From contig SCKI01000001.1 in assembly GCA_004124295.1 (NCBI GenBank), positions 248,001 through 312,000 on the forward strand: a stretch of 64,000 nt of DNA, read 5' to 3'. Shown here one piece after another: positions 18,663 through 26,272 of this stretch. Made by a program: the position numbers and the translations under genes. Origin of the DNA: Fidelibacterota bacterium (GTDB lineage: Bacteria; Fidelibacterota; Marinisomatia; SCGC-AAA003-L08; TS1B11). Position 1 is the stretch's first letter; each line of letters begins with the position of its first letter. The notes under the pieces were generated by a model, which saw nothing but the letters and a program-made list of their open reading frames with translations, was not told the origin of the DNA and did no database searches.

Positions 18663-19457
18663 TTACGGCGTGAGCTCGAAATTGGCACTGGTCTGGCTGC
18701 CGGCGGTGACGTCCACTATCGTGGAAACCGTATCGTAACCACTCAGGGTGGCGCTCACCGTATAGGAGCCGGGCAGCAACCCCAGCAGGGCATAACTGCC
18801 GTCACTTGAGGAGAAGGTGCTGGAAATAATGCTGTCCTGCTCGGCCCAGACCTCAGCGTTGTTCAGAGCAACCGCCGCAGTATCGCTGACCCCGCCGGCG
18901 ACACTGCCCACGGTGGAACTGTTCACCGCCCTGAGCACGGGCTTGAATAAAAATCCACTGATATTGTTGGCCGTGCCGAGAGCAACAAAGGATTTACTCA
19001 CGTCAAAATCCAGCAGCAGGTCGGAGGTAACCCCACCGGTCACTTCTATGGCCGGGCTGACGAAAATCTTGATCCCCGTCTGGGCTCCGCTGGGCACGGT
19101 CAAGTCATACACCGTACCGTCGTTCATGACGACCTGGCCGGCCGAAACGTACAGCCGCAGCAGGTCATAGCTGCCTGCCGGGACTTCAACTGCCGCCAGA
19201 TTTGCCGTCACACCGTTGCGCAGGTCGAGGAGGTTGTATTCCTGGGTGGTCTCGGAAAGGGTCAGGAAAGGGTTGCCATTGCCTGAGCCGCGCACTTCCA
19301 GCTTGGTGATGGTGACGTTGGCCTGGGCCACCAGGTCGCCGGGGAAGGGGGCGTCGGTGAGTGTTACCGACAGGGTGCCGTTTTCCTCCGCCGGCGCCGA
19401 ACAGGCGACCAGTGCGGCCACCATGGCCAAGGGTATTATTTGAAGTATCTTGATCAT
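18663..19457 (-). CDS. DUF4382 lipoprotein with carboxypeptidase-regulatory-like domain
   Basis: From the ATG at 19457 the 264-residue protein has a lipobox ending LVAC (Cys19). Residues about 28-165 match the DUF4382 pattern (GTLSVTLTDAPFPGD, then PAGSYDLLRLYV and LLLDFDVSKSFV). The C-terminal part is a carboxypeptidase-regulatory-like beta sandwich (SSDGSYALLGLLPGSYTVSA, then VTAGSQTSANFELTP). The function is unknown and it probably faces the periplasm or surface. It is a paralogue of the next gene upstream. Two CRP-like sites lie 78-120 nt upstream of its start. Confidence 0.85.
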   Translation of the reverse strand: MIKILQIIPLAMVAALVACSAPAEENGTLSVTLTDAPFPGDLVAQANVTITKLEVRGSGNGNPFLTLSETTQEYNLLDLRNGVTANLAAVEVPAGSYDLLRLYVSAGQVVMNDGTVYDLTVPSGAQTGIKIFVSPAIEVTGGVTSDLLLDFDVSKSFVALGTANNISGFLFKPVLRAVNSSTVGSVAGGVSDTAAVALNNAEVWAEQDSIISSTFSSSDGSYALLGLLPGSYTVSATLSGYDTVSTIVDVTAGSQTSANFELTP

Positions 19458-19534
19458 GTCTCTTGTATCCTTTATTGCTGGTAATTTCTCAAATTCTTGT
19501 GCCCGAAATGTACCTCTCCGGCTCGGGCGCAAGG

Positions 19535-19577
19535 GTGATGCCGGTCACCTGGTCCGCACCTGTGTGATATTTGCCAC
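19535..19577. promoter_or_regulatory. Tandem CRP/FNR-type operator pair (second copy)
   Basis: GTGATGCCGGTCAC (19535-19548) and GTGATATTTGCCAC (19564-19577) fit GTGA-N6-TCAC, the second with one mismatch. Their starts are 29 bp apart, as in the pair at 13921-13963. They are 78-120 nt upstream of the DUF4382 start codon, nearly the same distance as for the giant surface-protein gene. This suggests a shared regulator, not identified here. Confidence 0.55.
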
Positions 19578-19611
19578 AGGGCCGGGTCATGACAGGGCGG
19601 GAATATCGGCG

Positions 19612-20418
19612 TCAATCTCCTTGGGGCGTCAGGTCGAAATCGGCACCGGCCAGGCTGTCAGCGACGACATTCACCATCGTGGAGACGGTGTCGTAACCAA
19701 TCAGGGTCGCACTGACTGTATAGGAGCCCGGCAGCAATCCCAGCAGCACATAACCGCCATCGTTTGCAGAGAAGGTACTGGAGATAATGCTGTCCTGCTC
19801 GGCCCAGATCTCAGCATCGACCAGCAGCGCGGTTCCAATGTCACTGACACTGCCGGCGATATGGCCGATGCCGAAACTGTTCATGGCCCTGAACACCGGC
19901 CTGAACTGAAAGCCACTGATCGTGTCCGCAGTCAGGATGGGAGTAAACGATTTGCTGACGTCGAAGTCCAACAGAAGTTCGGAGGTGAACCCGGCCCTTA
20001 TTTCAATAATCGGTCGGATGGGTACGCTGTTCCCGGCCAGGGCGCCGTCGGGTGCTATCAAATTATAGATTTCACCCTTTTTCATGACGATCTGCCCTGA
20101 GACCACGTACAACCGGAGCACGTCGTAGGATCCCGGCGGGACTTGTGCCAGCCCCAGATTCGCCGTAAGGCCATTGCGCAGTTCGAGGAGGTTGTAATCC
20201 CGGACGCCTTGATAGATAATCCGGTAGGGGGCTGCCTCGTCCTCACCTGTCGCGCGCATTTCCAGCGTGCTGATGGTCACATTGGCCTCGGCCACCACGC
20301 CGCCCGGAAAGGGGGTGTCGGTAAGTTGGACACTTATCGCGCCGTTATCGGGGGGCAACGCGCAGGCGGCAACGGCCAGCATAATTGCCGCCAGGATCAG
20401 ATGTGGAATTTTTATCAA
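19612..20418 (-). CDS. DUF4382 lipoprotein, second tandem copy
   Basis: The 268-residue protein is a clear paralogue of the downstream DUF4382 gene along its whole length. Shared blocks include LLLDFDVSKSF, AEQDSIISSTFS and LLGLLPGSYTVSATL. I place the start at a TTG (20418): the protein then begins MIKIPHLI and its lipobox cysteine is residue 19, exactly as in the paralogue. An in-frame ATG at 20529 would add 37 residues of basic, non-signal sequence. It is exported as a lipoprotein; the function is unknown. Confidence 0.8.
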   Translation of the reverse strand: MIKIPHLILAAIMLAVAACALPPDNGAISVQLTDTPFPGGVVAEANVTISTLEMRATGEDEAAPYRIIYQGVRDYNLLELRNGLTANLGLAQVPPGSYDVLRLYVVSGQIVMKKGEIYNLIAPDGALAGNSVPIRPIIEIRAGFTSELLLDFDVSKSFTPILTADTISGFQFRPVFRAMNSFGIGHIAGSVSDIGTALLVDAEIWAEQDSIISSTFSANDGGYVLLGLLPGSYTVSATLIGYDTVSTMVNVVADSLAGADFDLTPQGD

Positions 20419-20609
20419 GACAGGCCGCTTTCTTTGATTGACGGCAATGGTTTTATCCAGCCGGCATTTCAGGGTGATGACTATCGCAGGCTCACCGCGC
20501 CGGAAGACTTCGCGAAAAGAGGCCCTCATGCCGCTACTGACTTGTCCGGGTGCCGGCTTCTAAATTCCCACCAGCGGGGATACCATCACAAGGTCAAAGA
20601 AGGGCCACT

Positions 20610-21152
<543 letters not shown>

Positions 21153-21334
21153 TCTGATCCGGCCTGCGCAGCCGGAGAGCGGAGCTACGCAGAGCCCGCC
21201 CCGGCGCTTTCAGGTACCCCTACTGATGTTATAGAGCGCTTTTATCAGATGGGGCGGCAACCTTTTCCACTATGCTGCCGTCTAAATGGCAGAATTGGAA
21301 ATTTCACGGTTATTGAACCTGAAGGAATAAAAAG

Positions 21335-21703
21335 ATGAAGAATCTCTTGCCGTTTTTAGCCCTAACGCTCTTCGCGACGCTGGTCACCGCTGTTGCCATT
21401 GATATGGAGATTGTCATCGGCAACAGTTCCGCTTCCGTTCCACCGACGGTGCGCATAAGTGTGTCGGAGGGACCTTCGGCCAAAAGCTTTGATGAAGCTC
21501 TCTGGACGGCTCTAGGCAACCTGGCCAGCATCGAGGCCCAGTTGCCCCAGCATCTTGAGATCCTGGAAGTCGAAATCCGCCCGGCCAACTACATCACCCA
21601 GCCCCTGCGCATGACGTTCTCGCGGGAAGATTTCAGCCTGTTGATGACGGGCCTGAAGTCGCCGGCCCAGTTCATGCGGGAGAGCGTGGTCTTCGACATG
21701 TGA
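21335..21703 (+). CDS. Small secreted protein of unknown function
   Basis: The 122-residue protein starts with a typical signal peptide (MKNLLPFLALTLFATLVTAVA). The mature part has no motif I recognise; it contains alternating strands and a helix around SFDEALWTALGNLASIEAQL. An AAGGA-like ribosome site lies upstream and a strong terminator 60 nt downstream, so it looks like a genuine monocistronic gene. A periplasmic location is inferred. Confidence 0.65.
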   Translation: MKNLLPFLALTLFATLVTAVAIDMEIVIGNSSASVPPTVRISVSEGPSAKSFDEALWTALGNLASIEAQLPQHLEILEVEIRPANYITQPLRMTFSREDFSLLMTGLKSPAQFMRESVVFDM

Positions 21704-21760
21704 GCGTGCCGCTTCAACGGCAGGGGCCAGAGGCTCCGCGCCAGGTTCCGATTACATCCA

Positions 21761-21787
21761 GGCCCCGGTAACATCCGGGGCCTTTTC
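21761..21787 (+). terminator. Rho-independent terminator
   Basis: GGCCCCGG (21761-21768) pairs perfectly with CCGGGGCC (21775-21782) around a 6-nt loop, followed by TTTT. It lies 58 nt after the small secreted-protein gene on the same strand. Confidence 0.85.
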
Positions 21788-22014
21788 TAATCCAGGCTTA
21801 CCCCAATGGTGTCGTCCTCGACGCGCCCAGGACAGGCCGGCAACGGTTCCGGATGAACGGTATCCGTCATACCGGACCCATCATCATCCGGGGTCTCCCC
21901 GGCGCACCCCTGCCTAACGACCCCGGTTTTCAGGTCATAGTACGGAATTGTGCCGGCGGCAAATTAAACTGCGGTCAGCGCGGACGGATATGCGGGATTA
22001 GTCCAGGGAGGCGT

Positions 22015-23079
22015 TCAGGCTGCCTGGGCGCGAAGCAGATGGCGAATCTCTCCGAAGCCCACCAGCCGCTTCTCCATTTCCCACCAGAGGTGCAGGCGTA
22101 GCGATTTCAGGCTTTTGCGGAGGGTCAGGATGGGAACGGAATTGAACAAGGGCACTTCCCGGTGGGCCTTCGCCAGCAAGTAGTTGGGGATGCGCGGCGA
22201 CAGGTGATGGATGTGGTGAAAGCCGATATTGCCGGTGAACCACTGCAGAATCCGGGGCAGTTTGTAATAGGAGCTGCCATAGAGGCACATGGTGGCGTAG
22301 TCCCAGTTTTCATTACGGATCCAGAGAGCCCCATCGTATTGATGCTGCACGTAGAACAGCCAGACGCCGATCAGTCCGCTGATGAGGAAAACGGGCGCCT
22401 GGATCATCAGCACCGCTTTCCAGCCGATCCACATGGATAGACTGCCGATAAGCACCAGCAGGGCCAGGTTGGTCCACAACACACTCATCTGTTCCCGGCG
22501 CTGCTGTCCCCTCCGGGGGAAACGCTGCTTGATCATAAACTCCCACCAGGGACCCAGTACGAACATGACCAACGGATTGCGGTAGATGCGGTACCTGATG
22601 CGTGCGCCCCGGGATGCCACCAGGTATTCTTCCACCGTCATGGTCCAGACATCGCCGACGCCGCGGTTCTTCAGATCGCCGGAGGTGGCGTGGTGGAGGG
22701 CGTGCTCATGGCGCCAGCGGAAATAAGCGGTGAAGGTAAGGGTGGCGGTAATAAAGCCTAGAATATTGTTCGCCCGCTGTGATTTGAAAAACGAGCCGTG
22801 GCCGCAATCGTGGTTGATGATGAAAATGCGCACCAGCAGTCCCGAAGCAAGGGGGACCAGAGCCAGGGTCAGCCAGTAGCTTATCGAGAGCGTATAGTAC
22901 AGTCCTACCCAGGCTGCCCCGTACATGGCCAGCGTGCTGAGGGACTGCCATAGGCTGCGCGGCAGCGTTGGCAGGGTGTAACGGTTTACCCACTCCTGCC
23001 AGGGGAGTTCCTTCAGGCGCTGGGCCGCCTCCGCCAGGTTGGCGGGGTTGAAATTAAATGGCGTAAAATCGGTGCGCAT
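22015..23079 (-). CDS. Membrane fatty acid desaturase
   Basis: The 354-residue membrane protein has the three histidine boxes of the di-iron desaturase/hydroxylase family: HDCGH at 90-94, HEHALHH at 124-130, and HHIHH near residue 295. Hydrophobic segments lie between them. It resembles DesA/omega-type acyl-lipid desaturases, which introduce double bonds into membrane fatty acids and need an electron donor. The exact position specificity cannot be read from sequence. It is a single gene with no partner reductase visible. Confidence 0.88.
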   Translation of the reverse strand: MRTDFTPFNFNPANLAEAAQRLKELPWQEWVNRYTLPTLPRSLWQSLSTLAMYGAAWVGLYYTLSISYWLTLALVPLASGLLVRIFIINHDCGHGSFFKSQRANNILGFITATLTFTAYFRWRHEHALHHATSGDLKNRGVGDVWTMTVEEYLVASRGARIRYRIYRNPLVMFVLGPWWEFMIKQRFPRRGQQRREQMSVLWTNLALLVLIGSLSMWIGWKAVLMIQAPVFLISGLIGVWLFYVQHQYDGALWIRNENWDYATMCLYGSSYYKLPRILQWFTGNIGFHHIHHLSPRIPNYLLAKAHREVPLFNSVPILTLRKSLKSLRLHLWWEMEKRLVGFGEIRHLLRAQAA

Positions 23080-23684
23080 TTGTGTTCACTTTCCTATATG
23101 CAGCGGAGAGTTCCATCCGACCCGCGTGCGACTGTCTATCAGGTCCGGCCGGAACCGGTACTAGCAGGTGTACCCGGATGGAGATTGGACCAGCACAGGC
23201 GGAGAATTTATGCGCCCCGATGGGCGATGGCAAGGGCAGGGTGCAAGGAGATGCTTCAATGTTTCATGTTCAAGGTTCAATGTTAACTGTTCAACACCCG
23301 GAGTCAGTTACGAGTTACGAGTTCACAGGAGGTCAGTGGTCAGCTTGCCCGGCACCACATTGTGTAGATGGGCCGTCAGCGATGGGCAGTGAGGAATGAG
23401 CGGTCTTTCGGCCTTAGAATGCCTCCCGTCATCCATACCATCCAAATCTAAGCGAAACGTCGATTTGGGCCACCAAAGAGTAAGACAAAGCGGCCATTCA
23501 GCCGCCCGTGCCTACCCACCGCCCTTTCAGTTTTGGCTGTTCAACGGTGCTACTGCGGAACACTTCGTAGTCACCATATATGCTAATTGTAGTCTGTAGA
23601 CTTAAAGTTAGCAATCAATTATCTTTCCCGCCATGAAGAATACGTAACACAGACCGAAATATCTTACGCCTTTTTGGCATCAAT
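23080..23684. other. 605-bp intergenic region at the boundary of the restriction-modification island
   Basis: The first 180 bp hold nothing I recognise. A word-repeat array occupies 23257-23400. From about 23560 the base composition changes from about 60% GC to AT-rich, marking the start of the acquired restriction-modification segment. An ATG at 23632 is followed after four codons by a stop and does not lead into the C-protein frame. Confidence 0.6.
23257..23400 (+). repeat. Composite word-repeat array with 29-bp core
   Basis: In order on the plus strand there are GTTCAAGGTTCAATG-type words, AGTTACGAGTTACGAGTTC words, a GGTCAGTGGTCAG word, and the 29-bp core (CTTGCCCGGC, ten variable bases, then GTAGATGGG; 23344-23372). 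GTCAGCGATGGGCAGTGAGG-type words follow. The same order of word classes occurs at 28.4 and 31.7 kb. It is intergenic and non-coding. Confidence 0.75.
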
Positions 23685-23864
23685 GTGAAAAAAGAAAGAC
23701 TCAATAAAAGTCTTTCTCAAGAAAAACTCGCTGACATAGCAGGCGTTCACCGAACATATATCGGCATGATCGAACGGGCCGAAAAAAATATCACGCTAAC
23801 CAACATCGAGAAAATAGCAAATGCATTAGGCGTTGATATCACAGTTCTCCTCAAGGAGCGGTGA
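23685..23864 (+). CDS. Small XRE-family regulator, probable restriction-modification controller (C) protein
   Basis: A 59-residue frame encodes a nearly complete HTH: KKERLNKSLSQEKLADIAGV, HRTYIGMIERAEKNIT and NIEKIANALGVDI. This HRTYIGxIERxxxN pattern is characteristic of controller proteins of restriction-modification systems and related XRE regulators. The only standard start is the GTG at 23685. The upstream codons (LRLFGIN) look like family sequence too, so the true start may be a rare codon, or a short frameshift may have removed the ATG. It lies 38 nt before the endonuclease gene. Confidence 0.78.
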   Translation: MKKERLNKSLSQEKLADIAGVHRTYIGMIERAEKNITLTNIEKIANALGVDITVLLKER

Positions 23865-23902
23865 AGAGTAGGTAATGATTCTGGCCTATAGAGACTAAAC
23901 TA

Positions 23903-24448
23903 ATGCCGGCCCAAGAAAAAACTGTCCCCATTCAGGACCAGGCAAGGGAAAGTCAGGTTATTACATTATTTGGGTTAACACCTAACCCTGATCGACTCGG
24001 TCCCGATGCCTTTGATGAGATGGGGAATCCCTATGAATTAAAATCTACAACAGTTAGCGGGGTTGGCACTGGTCGTGATGTCAGTCTTAAAATGATAAAA
24101 AGGTGGTTAACAAGATATTGGCTGATCTCAAGAGGGAAAAATTTCAAAAGCGGGTTCCAAATTGAACAAGTCTACTTTCTACACCCTGATGACATTGCTG
24201 GAAGACTTTTAGAAATTGGGGCTCAAATTGCCCCTGATTTAAAACTACGCAATACTGTACTGGAAAAATTAAAAGACGAAATATCTAAGGAAGCATTAGG
24301 GCGGGTAAAATATCTTATGAGCCGGGGCGCAACCTTGAATAACCCCAAAATATCCTGGAAGTATATCGTAACAAATGGCACTTTAATAGATCAGGATCAC
24401 CAAAGGCGCCTTAAGAAATTGGTGAAGGCACGCCCAATTATTTCGTAA
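23903..24448 (+). CDS. Probable type II restriction endonuclease (PD-(D/E)XK)
   Basis: The 181-residue protein carries a PD-(D/E)XK nuclease signature: Pro34-Asp35, then Glu45 and Lys47 in PDAFDEMGNPYELKS. No closer family is recognisable and the recognition site cannot be inferred. The context supports a restriction role: a controller-type regulator lies immediately upstream, and a DNA methylase is convergent, with the two genes overlapping by 11 nt at their 3' ends. The region is AT-rich compared with the flanks, which suggests transfer. Confidence 0.75.
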   Translation: MPAQEKTVPIQDQARESQVITLFGLTPNPDRLGPDAFDEMGNPYELKSTTVSGVGTGRDVSLKMIKRWLTRYWLISRGKNFKSGFQIEQVYFLHPDDIAGRLLEIGAQIAPDLKLRNTVLEKLKDEISKEALGRVKYLMSRGATLNNPKISWKYIVTNGTLIDQDHQRRLKKLVKARPIIS

Positions 24449-25883
24449 GTGTAATAATTGTTTCGCGCAACTTGAACCTATGCCTTGAACTTCCTCGGGA
24501 TCTGAATGGTTCAACTAATTTCTTAGAAAAACCTACTTCAATACCAATGTCCCCTAATATTTCGTCAGTAGGCACATGAAAACCATTTATTGCAGAATCT
24601 CCTACTATAAACCGATATGATGCGCCCCGCTTGAGAACCCGATATATCTCCCTAATATGTGAAGTCATATCAACAAAATATTCTGCCACCATTCTTGGAT
24701 GATCCCAACCCCAGGATCTCTCCTTGCCCTTCAGCCGCACTTGGCTAGAGATCTTTTTTATAGTCTTGAAAACATCTAAATCAGGGAGATTATCTGGGTA
24801 ATCACGATTGGTTTTAAATAGGTGCTTCGTATTTGCCCTTATCAGTCGTTCTTTCAGATGCCTCATTTCGCCATCTGATCGAACTAGTCCGAGCAAATAC
24901 AATTCTAGGCGTGTATTATCTAAATAATCAACTTCATTTAGATATGGCGGAGAAGTAATAGCGCCATCAACGCTCTCGTCTGTTAAATGGCTTAAATCTG
25001 TTGCTGATCCCAGGTGCATGTGTGGGTCTAACTCATTCTTAGGGATGGAATTAAGGTCATCCATCATCATGCCCAGTTTTTGAAGGAAAAGCATATAGAC
25101 TGGTGCTCTCTCACAGATAATTCTGGAAGATTTGCGGCGGCGGTAGGCAATTTTTGGGCCATGCATTTTCATATTGCTTACATGCATGAGTATGGAACCG
25201 TAAGCTAGTTGAACAAACCGGTTAACATTTCCTGTTTCACTCCCTTCAAGGGAGAAAATGAGATTGCCCAAATCAAGCGCTTTCTCCAGGACTTTGGGAG
25301 AAATCCAAGAGGTTAAATGTGGAACATTGGATTCTTTCCCCCAGATAATAAGATTTGTTTTTCTGTTATTAGCACCACGGGCCCTTATGGAGGACAGATG
25401 GGCCTTGATATCAGTAGTAGGAACCTCACTCCAGGCAAAATCACCATCATTTGCGACTGCCAGAGAAAGCGCACCCTTCAAAGCGATGTATCTCTCTAAT
25501 ACTTGGTCTTTAGATATGCTCCAATCAGTTTTAACTAGTCCTGCAAGATAGTGAAAGGGATTTGCCTCAACACCTGTCCCTTGTACGCCATTTAGCATTG
25601 AAGAAATAATTGATGTTCCTGTTCCCGAGAAGGGATCTAATAGCAAAGAATCTTTATTTAGGGCCCAGTTGGAAATCGAATCACTTACGAAGGATCCAGA
25701 GTATCCTGCCACAATACTGAACCAGTTATTGACGGGAAGTTCCCCTAAATTGTGTGCAAATTCATTTGAACGGCGTGGCGGCACATGCCCTGATTTGTGA
25801 AATTCTTCATCAGGTAGAATCTGGGGAAATAGAGTTTCTTGTTCCATCCGCTTCGTATTATCTTGAGTACCCCGCAAGGTCAT
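24438..25883 (-). CDS. DNA methyltransferase of the type II restriction-modification system (N4/N6 amino-MTase)
   Basis: The 481-residue protein has the SAM-binding motif I (DPFSGTGT, residues 83-90) and the catalytic motif IV as SPPY near residue 310. SPPY is more often found in N4-cytosine methylases, while N6-adenine enzymes usually have DPPY or NPPY. The long stretch between them may be the target-recognition region. An alternative ATG at 25847 would remove 12 residues; neither start has a strong ribosome site. It would protect host DNA from the convergent endonuclease. Confidence 0.85.
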   Translation of the reverse strand: MTLRGTQDNTKRMEQETLFPQILPDEEFHKSGHVPPRRSNEFAHNLGELPVNNWFSIVAGYSGSFVSDSISNWALNKDSLLLDPFSGTGTSIISSMLNGVQGTGVEANPFHYLAGLVKTDWSISKDQVLERYIALKGALSLAVANDGDFAWSEVPTTDIKAHLSSIRARGANNRKTNLIIWGKESNVPHLTSWISPKVLEKALDLGNLIFSLEGSETGNVNRFVQLAYGSILMHVSNMKMHGPKIAYRRRKSSRIICERAPVYMLFLQKLGMMMDDLNSIPKNELDPHMHLGSATDLSHLTDESVDGAITSPPYLNEVDYLDNTRLELYLLGLVRSDGEMRHLKERLIRANTKHLFKTNRDYPDNLPDLDVFKTIKKISSQVRLKGKERSWGWDHPRMVAEYFVDMTSHIREIYRVLKRGASYRFIVGDSAINGFHVPTDEILGDIGIEVGFSKKLVEPFRSRGSSRHRFKLRETIITLTK

Positions 25884-26272
25884 TACTTGTCGGGCAAGTA
25901 CATCCTGCCATACCCATCCGACGTTAAGGTATACGCCAAGGCAGAATCTTCAATTAGTTTGTTAATTTAATGCCACTGACCCCCTTCTAGCTTTGGGCTC
26001 GGCATATTGCCGAATTTACCCCCTTCCCTCGCCATTCTGCTCAAGCTTTCCAGATGTTCAATTGTCACGCCATATGTCCCAGAGGCCTCCTCCACCCGCC
26101 CTGTCCCGAGCAGTTCGTTCGCTTATCAGCGACCTCAGCACAAGCTCCGCCGGAGGGACGCCCGGGGAGGGAAAGGGGCCGCCAGCGCCACCGGCAGGGG
26201 TTACTTTGACCTTCGTCTTTTGCTATCCTTCCGGATAACCCTTATATTGTAGCGGTCCACGATTACTTCACG
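25884..26272. other. 389-bp intergenic region with dnaE2 remnant
   Basis: The region between the methylase and the TPR signalling gene goes from AT-rich back to GC-rich at about 25990. It contains a decayed copy of the dnaE2 3' end (26021-26115, annotated separately). The rest, including about 150 bp upstream of the TPR gene, holds no gene I recognise. Confidence 0.6.
26021..26115 (-). pseudogene. Remnant of a dnaE2 3' end
   Basis: Read on the minus strand, this stretch encodes TGRVEEASGTYGVTIEHL then ESLSRMAREG. The intact dnaE2 at 28480-31554 ends TGRVEEAWGTHSVTIKTL then ASLSRMAREGLKQ. About 23 of 31 residues are identical, and the frame is the same with no internal stop. Upstream of the match the similarity stops abruptly and in-frame stops appear. 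It is therefore a fragment left after deletion, or a duplicated gene end, 2.4 kb from the intact copy with the TPR gene in between. Confidence 0.85.

Noticed and set aside
23632-23646. ATG as start of the C-protein gene
   Set aside because: It is in another frame and stops after four codons; using it would require a frameshift that cannot be shown.
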